A DNA stretch of 64,000 bases, from positions 62,001 to 126,000 of the forward strand of contig NZ_BJHU01000026.1 of NCBI RefSeq assembly GCF_005405905.1, written 5' to 3'. The position numbers and the translations under genes are program-made. The stretch comes from Acidovorax sp. NB1. GTDB lineage: Bacteria > Pseudomonadota > Gammaproteobacteria > Burkholderiales > Burkholderiaceae_C. Below the pieces are notes generated by a model. That model was not told the origin of the DNA. It was given only the letters and a program-made list of their open reading frames with translations, and made no database searches. Positions 27,214-40,314 of the stretch are shown piece after piece; position 1 is the first letter of the stretch; each line of letters opens with the position of its first letter.

Positions 27214-27978
27214 TCATGCGGCCACGGTGCAGATCACCCCTGCGTCTTGCAACAAGGCCGGGAAAGGCTCGGGCGGTGGTGCGTCGGTGAACAGGCGGCC
27301 GATCTGGCCCAGCGTGGCCAGCTGCACCATGGCCGGGCGGTTGAACTTGCTGTGGTCGGCCGCCAGCCAGACCTCGCGCGACTGTTTGATGATGGTTTGC
27401 GCCACCTTCACCTCGCGGTAGTCAAAGTCGCGCAGCGAGCCGTCGGGCTCGACCCCCGAGATGCCGATGAGCGCAATGTCCACCTTGAACTGGCGGATGA
27501 AGTCCACGGCGGCCTCGCCCACGATGCCCCGGTCGCGCGCGCGCACCACGCCACCGGCCACGATGACTTCGCACTCGGGGTTGCCGCTCAGGATGGCGGC
27601 TACGTTCAGGTTGTTGGTGATCACGCGCAGGCCCCGGTGGTGCAGCAGCGCCTTGGCGATGGCCTCGGTGGTGGTGCCGATGTTCAGGATCAGCGAGCAG
27701 TCGTTGGGCACCTGCTCGGCCACGGCGCGCGCAATGCGCGCCTTGCCTTCGGCATTGAGCGTTTCGCGCTGGGTGTGGGCCAGGTTCTCCACCGTGGAGC
27801 TGGGCACGCGCACGCCGCCATGAAAGCGCGTGAGCAGGCCGGACTCGGCCAGGCGCTGCACATCGCGGCGCACGGTCTGCAGCGTCACGCCCAGGGTGTC
27901 GGCGAGTTGTTCCACCGTGGCGGACTTGCGCGCACGGACTTCTTCCAGAAGCAGCAGTTGTCGGGGGTTCGTATTCAC
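27214..27978 (-). CDS. glpR: DeoR-family repressor of glycerol genes
   Basis: A 254-residue regulator with an N-terminal DeoR helix-turn-helix (RKSATVEQLADTLGVTLQTVRRDVQRLAESGLLTRFHGGV) and a C-terminal sugar-phosphate-sensor domain (LNIGTTTEAIAKALL, GISGVEPDGSLRDFDYREV). GlpR proteins bind glycerol-3-phosphate and release their operators. The GTG at 27978 (product MNTNPRQLLLLEEVRA) is the usual GlpR start. It is divergent from glpS across a 193-base spacer that probably holds its operators. Confidence 0.92.
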   Translation of the reverse strand: MNTNPRQLLLLEEVRARKSATVEQLADTLGVTLQTVRRDVQRLAESGLLTRFHGGVRVPSSTVENLAHTQRETLNAEGKARIARAVAEQVPNDCSLILNIGTTTEAIAKALLHHRGLRVITNNLNVAAILSGNPECEVIVAGGVVRARDRGIVGEAAVDFIRQFKVDIALIGISGVEPDGSLRDFDYREVKVAQTIIKQSREVWLAADHSKFNRPAMVQLATLGQIGRLFTDAPPPEPFPALLQDAGVICTVAA

Positions 27979-28171
27979 GCGAATGGGGGCAACGTAGGGT
28001 GATGGATACTTTAAATCGAACAAAAAGGAACCTGTTAAGGGTAAACCTTGATTCAATACGATCAAAAAAGAACAAAAATGAACGAAATCGAAAACGAGAG
28101 GGCGGGCTGTGTCTGGTGAGGCAGCAGCGTCCCATTCATCAGGCCTTCGGGCGACAAAGAAAGGTTGCGTG
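27979..28171. promoter_or_regulatory. glpR-glpS divergent regulatory region
   Basis: An unusually A-rich stretch for this genome. GAACAAAAAG, GAACAAAAAT and GAACGAAATC start at 28018, 28070 and 28080, spaced by 52 and 10 bases, close to whole helical turns. AAGGGTAAACCTTGATTC at 28037-28054 is nearly repeated before glpD. These are candidate GlpR sites. No single promoter hexamer pair is convincing. Confidence 0.5.
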
Positions 28172-29263
28172 ATGCAGCTGGCATTGGACAGCATCAGCAA
28201 GAAGGTGGGGGCGCAGACCTGGCTGTATGACATGAGCCTGGCGCTCCAGAGCGGCGCCGTCACGGTGCTGCTGGGCGCCACGCAGGCGGGCAAGACCAGC
28301 CTGATGCGCATCATGGCCGGGCTGGATACGCCCACTTCGGGCACGGTCAAGGTCGATGGTGTGGATGTGACCGGCATGCCCGTGCGCGACCGCAATGTGG
28401 CCATGGTCTACCAGCAGTTCATCAACTATCCCTCGATGAAGGTGGCGGCCAACATTGCGTCGCCCCTGAAGCTGCGCGGCGAAAAGAACATCGACGCCCG
28501 CGTGCGCGAGATCGCCAGCCGCCTGCACATCGACATGTTCCTGGACCGCTACCCCGCCGAGCTGTCGGGCGGCCAGCAGCAGCGCGTGGCACTGGCCCGT
28601 GCCCTGGCCAAGGGGGCGCCCCTGATGCTGCTGGACGAACCCCTGGTGAACCTGGACTACAAGCTGCGCGAAGAATTGCGCGAGGAACTGACCCAGCTGT
28701 TTGCCGCCGGCCAGTCCACCGTGGTCTACGCCACCACCGAGCCGGGCGAAGCCCTGCTGCTGGGCGGCTACACGGCCGTGCTTGACGAAGGCCAGCTGCT
28801 GCAATACGGCCCCACGGCCGAGGTGTTCCACGCGCCCAACTCGCTGCGCGTGGCGCGCGCCTTCAGCGACCCGCCGATGAACCTGGTGGCGGCTTCGGCC
28901 ACGGCCCAGGGCGTGCGCCTGCAAGGCGGCGCCGAACTGGCATTGCCCCTGCCGCAAGGCGTGGCCACGGCGGCCGGTCTGACGGTGGGTGTGCGCGCCA
29001 GTGCGCTGCGCGTGCACGCACGCCCCGGGGACCTGAGCGTGGCCGGGGTGGTGGAACTGGCCGAGATTTCGGGCTCCGACACCTTTGTGCATGCCTCCAC
29101 GCCCTGGGGCGACCTGGTGGCGCAGCTCACGGGCGTGCACTACTTTGAACTGGGCACGCCCATCACGCTGCACCTGGACCCCGCCCAGGTCTACGTGTTT
29201 GGCGCCGATGGCCGACTGGCGTGGGCTCCCGCCCGGCCCGTTACCGCACAAGGAGGGCGCTGA
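28172..29263 (+). CDS. glpS: glycerol ABC importer ATPase GlpS
   Basis: One of two different ATPases of the GlpSTPQ(U)V glycerol importer described in Rhizobium leguminosarum. The 363-residue protein has a Walker A of unusual sequence (GATQAGKT, 35-42), an intact signature LSGGQQQR (131-138), Walker B LMLLDEP (Asp155/Glu156) and a C-terminal TOBE-like regulatory domain. At the H-loop, where VTHDQ is normal, it reads ATTEP, so the switch His is replaced by Thr189. The ATG at 28172 follows AAAGAAAGG. Confidence 0.9.
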   Translation: MQLALDSISKKVGAQTWLYDMSLALQSGAVTVLLGATQAGKTSLMRIMAGLDTPTSGTVKVDGVDVTGMPVRDRNVAMVYQQFINYPSMKVAANIASPLKLRGEKNIDARVREIASRLHIDMFLDRYPAELSGGQQQRVALARALAKGAPLMLLDEPLVNLDYKLREELREELTQLFAAGQSTVVYATTEPGEALLLGGYTAVLDEGQLLQYGPTAEVFHAPNSLRVARAFSDPPMNLVAASATAQGVRLQGGAELALPLPQGVATAAGLTVGVRASALRVHARPGDLSVAGVVELAEISGSDTFVHASTPWGDLVAQLTGVHYFELGTPITLHLDPAQVYVFGADGRLAWAPARPVTAQGGR

Positions 29264-29264
29264 C

Positions 29265-31226
<1,962 letters not shown>

Positions 31227-31234
<8 letters not shown>

Positions 31235-32039
31235 AAAACGTTTTCAAAAGCGCACGCTGTTCCTGATTGCATACCTGCTGTTCGCGCTGTTGCCCATCTA
31301 CTGGATGGTCAACATGAGCTTCAAGACGAACGAGGAGATCCTGTCGAGCTTCTCGTTCTTCCCGCAGCACTTCACCTGGGCCAACTACAAGACCATCTTT
31401 ACCGATGCGTCCTGGTACTCGGGCTACATCAACAGCCTGATCTATGTGGGCATCAACACGGTGATCTCGCTCACCGTGGCGCTGCCAGCGGCCTATGCAT
31501 TCAGCCGCTACCAGTTCATGGGCGACAAGCATGTGTTCTTCTGGCTGCTGACCAACCGGATGACGCCCCCTGCGGTGTTCCTGCTGCCGTTCTTCCAGCT
31601 CTACACCACCGTGGGCCTGATGGACACGCACATTGCCGTGGCGCTGGCGCACCTGCTGTTCAACGTGCCGTTGGCGGTGTGGATTCTGGAAGGTTTCATG
31701 AGCGGCATCCCGCGCGAGATCGACGAGACGGCGTACATCGATGGCTACAGCTTCCCGCGTTTCTTCATGACCATCTTCCTGCCGCTGATCAAGGCGGGCG
31801 TGGGTGTGGCGGCGTTCTTCTGCTTCATGTTCAGCTGGGTGGAGCTGCTGCTGGCCCGCACGCTGACCAGCGTGAACGCCAAGCCCATCGTGGCCACCAT
31901 GACGCGCACCGTGAGCGCCTCGGGCATGGACTGGGCGACGCTGGCGGCGGCCGGGGTGCTGACCATCGTGCCGGGCGCCATCGTGATCTGGTTTGTGCGG
32001 CACTACATCGCGAAGGGTTTCGCGATGGGCCGGGTTTAA
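31227..32039 (+). CDS. glpQ: glycerol ABC importer permease GlpQ
   Basis: A 270-residue permease of the MalG/UgpE type with about six helices. The EAA loop reads EIDETAYIDGYSFPRFFMTIFLPL. In this operon it is the second permease and not the glycerophosphodiesterase that carries the same symbol in enterobacteria. It starts eight bases before the glpP stop; glpU follows 12 bases later with a GGAGATA ribosome-binding site. Confidence 0.92.
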
Positions 32040-32051
32040 GGAGATATCGCC

Positions 32052-32360
32052 ATGTTCGAGTGGATGGCCTGGACGTTGCCGGTGGCAGTGTTCTTTGTCT
32101 GCATCGTGTTGATGCTGGTGGGCATGACCGTGTGGGAGTTCAAGTCGCCCACGTCGATGCGCAAGGGCTTCCTGCCGCTGGAGACCACGCGCGGCGACCG
32201 GCTCTTTATCGGCCTGCTGTCGGCGGCCTATGTAAATCTGATTTTTGTGGGCATCAGCGGCAAGCTGGCCCAGTGGTTCAGCCTGTCGGCGGAGCCCTCG
32301 GTGTGGATCAGCTTTGTGGTGTCGATGGCGTTGCTGGGGCTGATTTTGCGCAAGGGTTAA
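32052..32360 (+). CDS. glpU: DUF2160 small membrane protein GlpU
   Basis: A 102-residue protein with about three hydrophobic segments and the central motif WEFKSPTSMRKGFLPLETTRGDRLF, matching DUF2160. In rhizobial glycerol importers a gene of this type (glpU) sits between the permeases and the binding protein. Its role in transport is not known; it may be an accessory membrane subunit. A family A repeat follows at once. Confidence 0.82.
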   Translation: MFEWMAWTLPVAVFFVCIVLMLVGMTVWEFKSPTSMRKGFLPLETTRGDRLFIGLLSAAYVNLIFVGISGKLAQWFSLSAEPSVWISFVVSMALLGLILRKG

Positions 32361-32418
32361 TGCAAAAAATGGCCGTTTGCGCCTGATAGGTAAGCGTTTG
32401 TAGCTATTGTTTTTGTAG
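32361..32418 (-). repeat. interspersed repeat family A, copy 4
   Basis: On the minus strand it reads AAAAACAATAGCTAC, AAACGCTT, CAGGCGCAAACGGCC and ATTTTTTGC. It starts one base after the glpU stop and separates glpU from glpV inside the operon. Confidence 0.8.
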
Positions 32419-32496
32419 TGTCGAAGGCCTGGCCTGGTTCCCCCCCGGGTTGGTGCCGGTCTACCAATGGGGGTCTCAATCTGAGAGGAGACAGCA

Positions 32497-34230
<1,734 letters not shown>

Positions 34231-34262
34231 GTCTGTGACCGCCGCGTTTTGACAATCTCCAC

Positions 34263-34300
34263 AGGCAGCCAGGGCTCATAAGGTCTCTGGCTGCCTTTTT
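34263..34300 (+). terminator. first terminator after glpV
   Basis: A perfect ten-base stem AGGCAGCCAG/CTGGCTGCCT with a 14-base loop runs into TTTTT. Confidence 0.9.
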
Positions 34301-34312
34301 CACTCCATACCG

Positions 34313-34344
34313 CCCTCGACGGTTTCTGCGTCGAGGGGGGTTTT
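34313..34344 (+). terminator. second terminator after glpV
   Basis: A perfect nine-base stem CCCTCGACG/CGTCGAGGG followed by GGG and TTTT. It backs up the terminator 20 bases upstream and separates glpV from glpD. Confidence 0.75.
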
Positions 34345-34359
34345 CTCTCCGGAAGTGTC

Positions 34360-34388
34360 AAGAATTCAAGGGTAAACCCTTAATTCTT
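34360..34388 (+). promoter_or_regulatory. palindrome before glpD, candidate operator
   Basis: AAGAATT-C-AAGGG-TAAA-CCCTT-AATTCTT is a near-perfect inverted repeat with twelve-base arms and one bulge, 26 bases before the glpD ATG. Its core AAGGGTAAACC-TT-ATTC recurs in the glpR-glpS region. It may be a GlpR operator or an RNA hairpin in the leader. Confidence 0.5.
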
Positions 34389-34413
34389 GCCCCGCCCATG
34401 GACAATCACCCCC

Positions 34414-36006
34414 ATGACCACTGCCTCTGCCCCCCTTCCTACGCGACGTGCCGACTTGCTGGCCCGTCTGGCCCAGCCGCACCACTATGACCTCGCCGTG
34501 ATCGGCGGGGGGGCGACGGGGTTGGGGGTTGCGCTGGATGCGGCGGCTCGCGGTTTCAGCGTGGTCCTGGTGGATTCGCACGACTTTGCCAAAGGGACCT
34601 CGTCCCGCGCCACCAAGCTGGTTCATGGCGGGGTTCGCTACCTGGCGCAGGGCAACATCGCCCTGGTGCGCGAAGCGCTGCATGAGCGCACGACCCTGTT
34701 GCACAACGCGCCCCACCTGGCGCAGCCCCTGCCGTTTGTGATGCCGTCGTACCGTTTCTGGGAGACGCCGTTTTATGGTGCAGGGCTTGTGATGTATGAC
34801 GCCCTGGCGGGCAAGGCCGGGCTGGGGTCCACCCAGTTCCTGGGGCGCGCCCGCACCATCGAATGCCTGCCGACGGCCCGTACCGAGGGGCTCAAGGGTG
34901 GGGTCAAATACTGGGACGGGCAGTTCGACGATGCCCGTCTGGCATTGGCGCTGGCACGCACGGCGGCCAGCCTGGGCGCCCTGGTGGTCAATTACTGCCC
35001 TGCGCGTGCGCTGGTGCACGAAGCCGGGAAGGTCGCCGGTTTTGTGTGCGAGGACGTCGACAGCGGGCAGCAGTTCACGGTCCGTGCCCGCACGGTGGTG
35101 AATGCCACGGGCGTGTGGGTGGACGCCCTGCGCCAGATGGATGGCGAGGCGATTGGCCGCCCCGTCAAGCCCATCGTGGCGCCCAGCCAGGGGGTGCACA
35201 TCGTGGTGGACCGGGAGTTCTTGCCTTCCGACCACGCCTTGATGGTGCCCAAGACGGCCGACGGCCGGGTGCTGTTTGCCGTGCCGTGGCTGGGCAAGCT
35301 CATCCTGGGCACCACCGACAGTCCGCGCCAGGACATCGTGCGGGAGCCGGAGCCCTTCCGGGAGGAAGTCCGCTTCATCCTGGAAGAATCCGCCCGCTAT
35401 CTCACCCGCGCCCCCAAGGCCGAGGACATTCGCAGCATCTGGGTGGGCCTGCGCCCCCTGGTGAAGCCGCAGGACGACGATGGCGACAACACCAAGAAGA
35501 TCAGCCGCGAGCACACCGTGCTGGCCAGCCGCAGCGGGCTGATCACCGTGACCGGGGGCAAATGGACCACTTACCGGGCCATGGCCGAGGATGTGTTGCA
35601 AAAATGCTTCACCACGGGCCTGTTGCCAGAGAAACCAGCGGGCGTAACCAACCATCTGCCCCTGGTGGGCACGCCCCAGGGGCCTGTCAAACATCGCATC
35701 AGTGACGCCCAAGGGCTGCATTCTTATGGCAGCGAGGCGGCTGCTGTCCAAGAGACTCCGGGGGCACAGACGGAGCTGGGCGGTGGCCTGACCGAGGCGA
35801 TGGTGCGCTTTGCTGCCCGGCATGAATACGCCCGCACGGTGGAGGATGTGTTGGCCCGCCGCTCCAGGCTGTTGTTCCTGGATGCGCGCCAGGCCATCCA
35901 GCTGGCCCCGTCTGTGGCGGGCATCCTGCGTGAGGAATTGGGGGGCGATCCCCAGCTGGAGGCCTTCCTGGCCCTGGCGCAGCAGTACCTGCACGCTCCT
36001 TTGTGA
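34414..36006 (+). CDS. glpD: FAD-dependent glycerol-3-phosphate dehydrogenase
   Basis: Oxidises glycerol-3-phosphate to dihydroxyacetone phosphate at the inner membrane and feeds electrons to ubiquinone. The 530-residue protein has the N-terminal FAD-binding motif VIGGGATGLGVALDAAARG, the segment GTSSRATKLVHGGVRYL and the C-terminal TGGKWTTYR. With glpK and the importer it makes a full glycerol pathway. I chose the ATG at 34414; no strong ribosome-binding site is visible. The next gene, rplN, has its own promoter nine bases past the glpD stop. Confidence 0.96.
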   Translation: MTTASAPLPTRRADLLARLAQPHHYDLAVIGGGATGLGVALDAAARGFSVVLVDSHDFAKGTSSRATKLVHGGVRYLAQGNIALVREALHERTTLLHNAPHLAQPLPFVMPSYRFWETPFYGAGLVMYDALAGKAGLGSTQFLGRARTIECLPTARTEGLKGGVKYWDGQFDDARLALALARTAASLGALVVNYCPARALVHEAGKVAGFVCEDVDSGQQFTVRARTVVNATGVWVDALRQMDGEAIGRPVKPIVAPSQGVHIVVDREFLPSDHALMVPKTADGRVLFAVPWLGKLILGTTDSPRQDIVREPEPFREEVRFILEESARYLTRAPKAEDIRSIWVGLRPLVKPQDDDGDNTKKISREHTVLASRSGLITVTGGKWTTYRAMAEDVLQKCFTTGLLPEKPAGVTNHLPLVGTPQGPVKHRISDAQGLHSYGSEAAAVQETPGAQTELGGGLTEAMVRFAARHEYARTVEDVLARRSRLLFLDARQAIQLAPSVAGILREELGGDPQLEAFLALAQQYLHAPL

Positions 36007-36014
36007 TAGAGCAC

Positions 36015-36043
36015 TTGACTTCGAAAAAGTCCTTTGCCATAAT
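36015..36043 (+). promoter_or_regulatory. strong sigma-70 promoter for the rplN (spc) operon
   Basis: TTGACT (36015-36020) and CATAAT (36038-36043) are separated by exactly 17 bases. Each hexamer has one mismatch to consensus. It lies just after glpD and would start RNA near 36050, giving a leader of about 150 bases. Confidence 0.8.
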
Positions 36044-36049
36044 CGAGGG

Positions 36050-36201
36050 CTTCGCGTTCAAAGCGTGAAGTTTCTGCCCAGCGGGAAGTGCTGCAAATGG
36101 TTTGCAGTGCGGACGACGGGCCCAAGACTGACTGGCTGATTTGCAGCCCTTGAGAAGTTCTCTGGGGCTGTTGTCTTCTGGTGCAAGTTGGGAATATTGA
36201 A
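36050..36201 (+). promoter_or_regulatory. structured leader of the rplN operon
   Basis: Two hairpins stand out: CTGCAAA-TGG-TTTGCAG (36091-36107, perfect) and CAGCCC..GAGAA-G-TTCTC..GGGCTG (36144-36170). Ribosomal operons are often autoregulated through such leaders. No known leader motif was recognised. Confidence 0.5.
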
Positions 36202-36570
36202 ATGATCCAGACAGAATCTCGGTTAGAGGTTGCCGACAATACCGGCGCCAAGTCCGTCCTTTGCATTAAGGTGCTGGGTGGCTCGAAGCGTCGCTATGCA
36301 AGCGTGGGCGACATCATCAAGGTGAGCATCAAAGAAGCCGCTCCACGTGGCCGCGTCAAAAAAGGCGAGGTTTACAGCGCAGTGGTGGTTCGCACGGCGA
36401 AGGGTATTCGTCGCGGCGATGGTTCGCTCGTCAAATTCGATGGCAACGCTGCAGTGTTGCTGAATGCAAAGTTGGAGCCTATCGGCACTCGTATCTTTGG
36501 ACCCGTGACGCGTGAACTGCGTACCGAGAAGTTCATGAAGATCGTGTCCCTGGCTCCTGAAGTTCTCTAA
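36202..36570 (+). CDS. rplN: 50S ribosomal protein L14
   Basis: The 122-residue product begins [19 protein letters not shown] and contains [14 protein letters not shown], the normal L14 sequence and length. It binds 23S rRNA and contacts 16S rRNA in the 70S ribosome. Here it is the first gene of the transcript, whereas in most bacteria rpsQ (S17) lies just before it; that gene is absent because glpD is upstream. Confidence 0.98.
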   Translation: MIQTESRLEVADNTGAKSVLCIKVLGGSKRRYASVGDIIKVSIKEAAPRGRVKKGEVYSAVVVRTAKGIRRGDGSLVKFDGNAAVLLNAKLEPIGTRIFGPVTRELRTEKFMKIVSLAPEVL

Positions 36571-36579
36571 GGACGCGCC

Positions 36580-36900
36580 ATGAACAAGATTCGCAAGGGC
36601 GACGAAGTCATCGTGCTGACCGGCCGTGACAAAGGCAAGCGCGGCACTGTGTCGCTGCGCAAAGATGACTCCCACCTCGTCATCGACGGCATCAACCTCG
36701 TCAAGAAGCACGCCAAGCCAAACCCCATGAAGGGCACGACCGGCGGCATTATTGAAAAGGCAATGCCGATTCACCAGTCCAACGTGGCTATCTTCAATGC
36801 CGCTACCGGCAAGGCTGATCGCGTGGGCATCAAGGTGCAGGCTGACGGTTCGCGCGTTCGCGTGTTCAAGTCCAGCGGCGCTGAAATCAAGGCGGCCTAA
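36580..36900 (+). CDS. rplX: 50S ribosomal protein L24
   Basis: A 106-residue assembly-initiator protein. The N-terminal KOW motif is visible as [19 protein letters not shown], followed by [19 protein letters not shown]. It lies nine bases after rplN in the usual spc order. Confidence 0.98.
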   Translation: MNKIRKGDEVIVLTGRDKGKRGTVSLRKDDSHLVIDGINLVKKHAKPNPMKGTTGGIIEKAMPIHQSNVAIFNAATGKADRVGIKVQADGSRVRVFKSSGAEIKAA

Positions 36901-36909
36901 GGGGTAAAC

Positions 36910-37449
36910 ATGGCACGACTGCAAGACATTTACCGCGACAAAGTCGCACCCGAGCTGACCAAGCAGTTCGGTTACACCTCGCCCATGCAGGTTCCACGTC
37001 TGACCAAGATCACCCTCAACATGGGTGTGAGCGAAGCCGTGTCGGACAAGAAGGTGATGGACAACGCCGTGGCTGATCTGACCAAGATTGCTGGTCAAAA
37101 GCCCGTTGTGACCAAGGCCAAGAAGGCTATCGCCGGTTTCAAGATCCGCGAAGGCCAGGCCATCGGTTGCATGGTCACGCTGCGTGGCGTGCAGATGTAT
37201 GAGTTCCTGGACCGTTTCGTGACTGTGGCTCTGCCCCGCGTCCGTGACTTCCGTGGTATCTCTGGCCGCGCTTTTGATGGCCGTGGCAACTACAACATCG
37301 GCGTCAAAGAACAGATCATCTTCCCTGAAATTGAGTACGACAAGGTTGACGCCCTGCGCGGTCTCAATATCAGCATCACCACGACGGCCAAGTCCGACGA
37401 AGAAGCCAAGGCGCTTCTCGCTGGTTTCCGTTTCCCGTTCAAGAACTGA
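36910..37449 (+). CDS. rplE: 50S ribosomal protein L5
   Basis: The 179-residue protein binds 5S rRNA and the central protuberance. Conserved segments are [31 protein letters not shown] and [17 protein letters not shown]. Its length and its position between rplX and rpsN are normal. Confidence 0.98.
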   Translation: MARLQDIYRDKVAPELTKQFGYTSPMQVPRLTKITLNMGVSEAVSDKKVMDNAVADLTKIAGQKPVVTKAKKAIAGFKIREGQAIGCMVTLRGVQMYEFLDRFVTVALPRVRDFRGISGRAFDGRGNYNIGVKEQIIFPEIEYDKVDALRGLNISITTTAKSDEEAKALLAGFRFPFKN

Positions 37450-37457
37450 GGCGAAGC

Positions 37458-37763
37458 ATGGCTAAAGTAGCTTTGATCCAGCGCGAACTGAAGCGCGAAA
37501 AACTGGCAGCCAAGTACGCAACCAAGTATGCGGAACTGAAGGCGATCGCTGGCGATGCCAAGCGCAGCGACGAAGAGCGTGATGCAGCCCGTCTGGGCCT
37601 GCAGAAGCTCCCTCGCAATGCCAACCCTACGCGTCAGCGTAACCGTTGCGAAATCACCGGTCGTCCACGCGGCACCTTCCGTCAATTCGGTCTGGCTCGC
37701 GCCAAGATCCGCGAACTGGCTTTTGCAGGCGACATCCCTGGTGTCACCAAAGCCAGCTGGTAA
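37458..37763 (+). CDS. rpsN: 30S ribosomal protein S14, zinc-free type
   Basis: The 101-residue long form of S14, with [28 protein letters not shown] at the C-terminal half. It has a single cysteine and no CxxC pairs, so it does not bind zinc. It lies nine bases after rplE. Confidence 0.97.
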   Translation: MAKVALIQRELKREKLAAKYATKYAELKAIAGDAKRSDEERDAARLGLQKLPRNANPTRQRNRCEITGRPRGTFRQFGLARAKIRELAFAGDIPGVTKASW

Positions 37764-37783
37764 GCAGGCAGGAGAGATTAAAC

Positions 37784-38179
37784 ATGAGCATGAGTGATCC
37801 CATCGCTGACTTGCTGACCCGCATCCGTAATGCACAGATGGTCGCCAAGGCCACGGTTCTGGTGCCTTCTTCCAAAGTGAAGATCGCCATCGCCCAGGTG
37901 CTGAAGGACGAAGGTTATATCGACGGCTTCCAGGTGAAAACCGAAGCTGGCAAGTCGGAACTCGAAATTGCCCTGAAGTACTACGCAGGCCGTCCCGTGA
38001 TTGAGCGCATCGAGCGCGTCAGCCGCCCTGGTCTGCGTGTCTACAAAGGCCGTGATTCCATTCCACAAGTCATGAACGGTCTGGGTGTGGCAATTGTCAC
38101 GACGCCCAAGGGCGTGATGACCGACCGCAAGGCGCGCGCTACCGGTGTTGGTGGCGAAGTGCTGTGCTACGTGGCCTAA
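37784..38179 (+). CDS. rpsH: 30S ribosomal protein S8
   Basis: A 131-residue protein that binds the central domain of 16S rRNA and, in E. coli, represses the spc operon at its own mRNA. It begins [18 protein letters not shown] and ends [13 protein letters not shown]. The ATG at 37784 follows AGGAGAG; a second in-frame ATG is two codons later. Confidence 0.97.
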   Translation: MSMSDPIADLLTRIRNAQMVAKATVLVPSSKVKIAIAQVLKDEGYIDGFQVKTEAGKSELEIALKYYAGRPVIERIERVSRPGLRVYKGRDSIPQVMNGLGVAIVTTPKGVMTDRKARATGVGGEVLCYVA

Positions 38180-38204
38180 CCCGCGGCATTGAGGAGAAAC
38201 TGAA

Positions 38205-38738
38205 ATGTCCCGAGTAGGAAAAATGCCCGTGACCATCCCCGCAGGTGTGGATGTGTCCGTGAAAGATGACCAGATCTCCGTCAAGGGTTCTGGTGGTGTC
38301 CTGTCACTTGCACAAAACGTGCTGGTGAAGGTGTCGAGCAATGAAGGCAAGCTCAGCTTTGAGCCTGTCAATGACTCCCGCGAAGCCAATGCCATGAGCG
38401 GCACGATTCGCCAGTTGGTCAACAACATGGTGGTCGGTGTCAGCAAGGGCTTTGAAAAGAAGCTGAGCCTGGTGGGCGTGGGCTACAAGGCCGCCGCTTC
38501 GGGTTCCAAGCTGAATCTGGCTGTCGGTTACTCGCATCCGGTCAACATCGAAATGCCCGCTGGTATCACGGTGGCTACCCCGACCCCCACGGAAGTGGTG
38601 ATCAAGGGTGCTGACCGTCAACGCGTCGGTCAAATCGCTGCTGAGATCCGTGCTGTTCGTCCTCCCGAGCCTTACAAGGGCAAGGGCATCCGTTATGCGG
38701 ACGAAAAGATCACGATCAAAGAGACCAAGAAGAAATAA
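38205..38738 (+). CDS. rplF: 50S ribosomal protein L6
   Basis: A 177-residue protein near the factor-binding site. It starts [17 protein letters not shown] and ends with the family signature [15 protein letters not shown]. The spc order is kept. Confidence 0.98.
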   Translation: MSRVGKMPVTIPAGVDVSVKDDQISVKGSGGVLSLAQNVLVKVSSNEGKLSFEPVNDSREANAMSGTIRQLVNNMVVGVSKGFEKKLSLVGVGYKAAASGSKLNLAVGYSHPVNIEMPAGITVATPTPTEVVIKGADRQRVGQIAAEIRAVRPPEPYKGKGIRYADEKITIKETKKK

Positions 38739-38749
38739 GGAGCTGCAAC

Positions 38750-39115
38750 ATGTTGACCAAGAAAGAGCAGCGTCTTCGTCGTTCGCGTCAGACCCGCATC
38801 CGCATTGCACAGCAAGGCGTGGCCCGTCTCACCGTGAACCGTACGAACCTCCATATCTACGCCAGTGTGATTTCCGGCGACGGCAGCAAGGTGCTGGCCA
38901 GCGCTTCCACTGCCGAAGCCGATGTGCGCAAGTCGCTCGGCGGTTCGGGCAAGGGTGGCAATGCCGCTGCAGCCCAGATCATCGGCAAGCGCATCGCTGA
39001 AAAGGCGAAGGCAGCAGGCGTCGAGAAGGTTGCATTTGATCGCGCAGGCTTTGCCTACCACGGTCGCGTCAAGGCCTTGGCCGACGCAGCCCGTGAAGCC
39101 GGCCTGCAGTTCTAA
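38750..39115 (+). CDS. rplR: 50S ribosomal protein L18
   Basis: A 121-residue 5S-rRNA-binding protein with [25 protein letters not shown] and the C-terminal [26 protein letters not shown]. It is followed 17 bases later by rpsE. Confidence 0.98.
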   Translation: MLTKKEQRLRRSRQTRIRIAQQGVARLTVNRTNLHIYASVISGDGSKVLASASTAEADVRKSLGGSGKGGNAAAAQIIGKRIAEKAKAAGVEKVAFDRAGFAYHGRVKALADAAREAGLQF

Positions 39116-39132
39116 GCGGAGCGGAATACAAA

Positions 39133-39651
39133 ATGGCTAAATTTCAACCCAAAGTGCAGAGCGAAGGTCAAGACGACGGTCTGCGCGAAAAAATGATCGC
39201 GGTCAACCGCGTGACCAAAGTCGTGAAGGGTGGCCGTATTCTCGGTTTCGCCGCACTGACTGTGGTTGGCGACGGTGACGGCCGCGTTGGCATGGGCAAG
39301 GGCAAGTCCAAGGAAGTGCCTGCTGCTGTGCAGAAGGCGATGGAAGAAGCCCGCCGCAACATGGTCAAGGTGTCCCTGAAGAACGGCACCATTCACCACA
39401 ATGTGACGGGCCACCATGGCGCCGCTGTTGTGATGATGGCGCCCGCCCCCAAGGGTACCGGTATCATCGCCGGCGGTCCTATGCGCGCAGTCTTCGAAGT
39501 GCTGGGTGTGACCGATATTGTGGCCAAGAGCCATGGTTCGTCCAATCCGTACAACATGGTTCGCGCCACGTTCGATGCGCTCGTCAATTCGACCACTCCG
39601 TCGAATGTTGCTGCCAAGCGCGGCAAGACGGTCGAAGACATCTTCGCCTGA
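39133..39651 (+). CDS. rpsE: 30S ribosomal protein S5
   Basis: A 172-residue protein important for decoding accuracy. It has the N-terminal double-stranded-RNA-binding segment [20 protein letters not shown] and the central [20 protein letters not shown]. Length and context are normal. Confidence 0.98.
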   Translation: MAKFQPKVQSEGQDDGLREKMIAVNRVTKVVKGGRILGFAALTVVGDGDGRVGMGKGKSKEVPAAVQKAMEEARRNMVKVSLKNGTIHHNVTGHHGAAVVMMAPAPKGTGIIAGGPMRAVFEVLGVTDIVAKSHGSSNPYNMVRATFDALVNSTTPSNVAAKRGKTVEDIFA

Positions 39652-39665
39652 ACCGGAGTTTGAAT

Positions 39666-39848
39666 ATGACTACGCAACAAACCGTCAAGATTCAACTGGT
39701 GCGCAGCCCGATTGGCACCAAGGAATCGCACCGCGCCACCGTCCGTGGCCTGGGTCTGCGCAAGCTCAACAGCGTGAGCGAACTGCAGGACACGCCCGAA
39801 GTGCGCGGCATGATTAACAAGATCAGCTACCTGGTCAAAATCGTCTGA
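39666..39848 (+). CDS. rpmD: 50S ribosomal protein L30
   Basis: A 60-residue protein with [24 protein letters not shown], the L30 core. I prefer the ATG at 39666 over an in-frame TTG at 39660, because it lies a proper distance from GGAG. Confidence 0.96.
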   Translation: MTTQQTVKIQLVRSPIGTKESHRATVRGLGLRKLNSVSELQDTPEVRGMINKISYLVKIV

Positions 39849-39858
39849 GAGATAGATC

Positions 39859-40290
39859 ATGGAACTCAATAGCATCAAGCCCGCAGACGGCGCCAAGCAT
39901 GCCAAGCGCCGTGTAGGCCGTGGTATCGGCTCCGGCCTGGGCAAGACCGCTGGCCGTGGTCACAAGGGTCAGAAGTCCCGCTCCGGTGGTTACCACAAGG
40001 TGGGTTTCGAAGGCGGTCAAATGCCTCTGCAACGTCGCTTGCCCAAGCGCGGCTTCAAGTCGCACCTGCTCAAGTTCAATGCAGAAGTGACGCTGACTGC
40101 TCTGGACCAACTCGGCCTGGCCGAAGTGGACGTCCTGGCGCTCAAGCAAGCCGGTCTGATCGGTGAGCTGGCCAAGGTGGTCAAGGTGATCAAGAGCGGT
40201 TCCCTCACCAAGGCTGTCAAGCTGAGCGGTGTGGGCGCTACGGCAGGTGCCAAGGCAGCCATCGAAGCTGCTGGCGGCAGCGTCGCCTGA
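39859..40290 (+). CDS. rplO: 50S ribosomal protein L15
   Basis: A 143-residue protein with the Gly/Lys-rich N-terminal extension ([26 protein letters not shown]) that threads into the large subunit. It lies 10 bases after rpmD and 24 bases before secY. Confidence 0.98.
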   Translation: MELNSIKPADGAKHAKRRVGRGIGSGLGKTAGRGHKGQKSRSGGYHKVGFEGGQMPLQRRLPKRGFKSHLLKFNAEVTLTALDQLGLAEVDVLALKQAGLIGELAKVVKVIKSGSLTKAVKLSGVGATAGAKAAIEAAGGSVA

Positions 40291-40314
40291 GTCTGACACT
40301 GAAGGAAAGCACCT

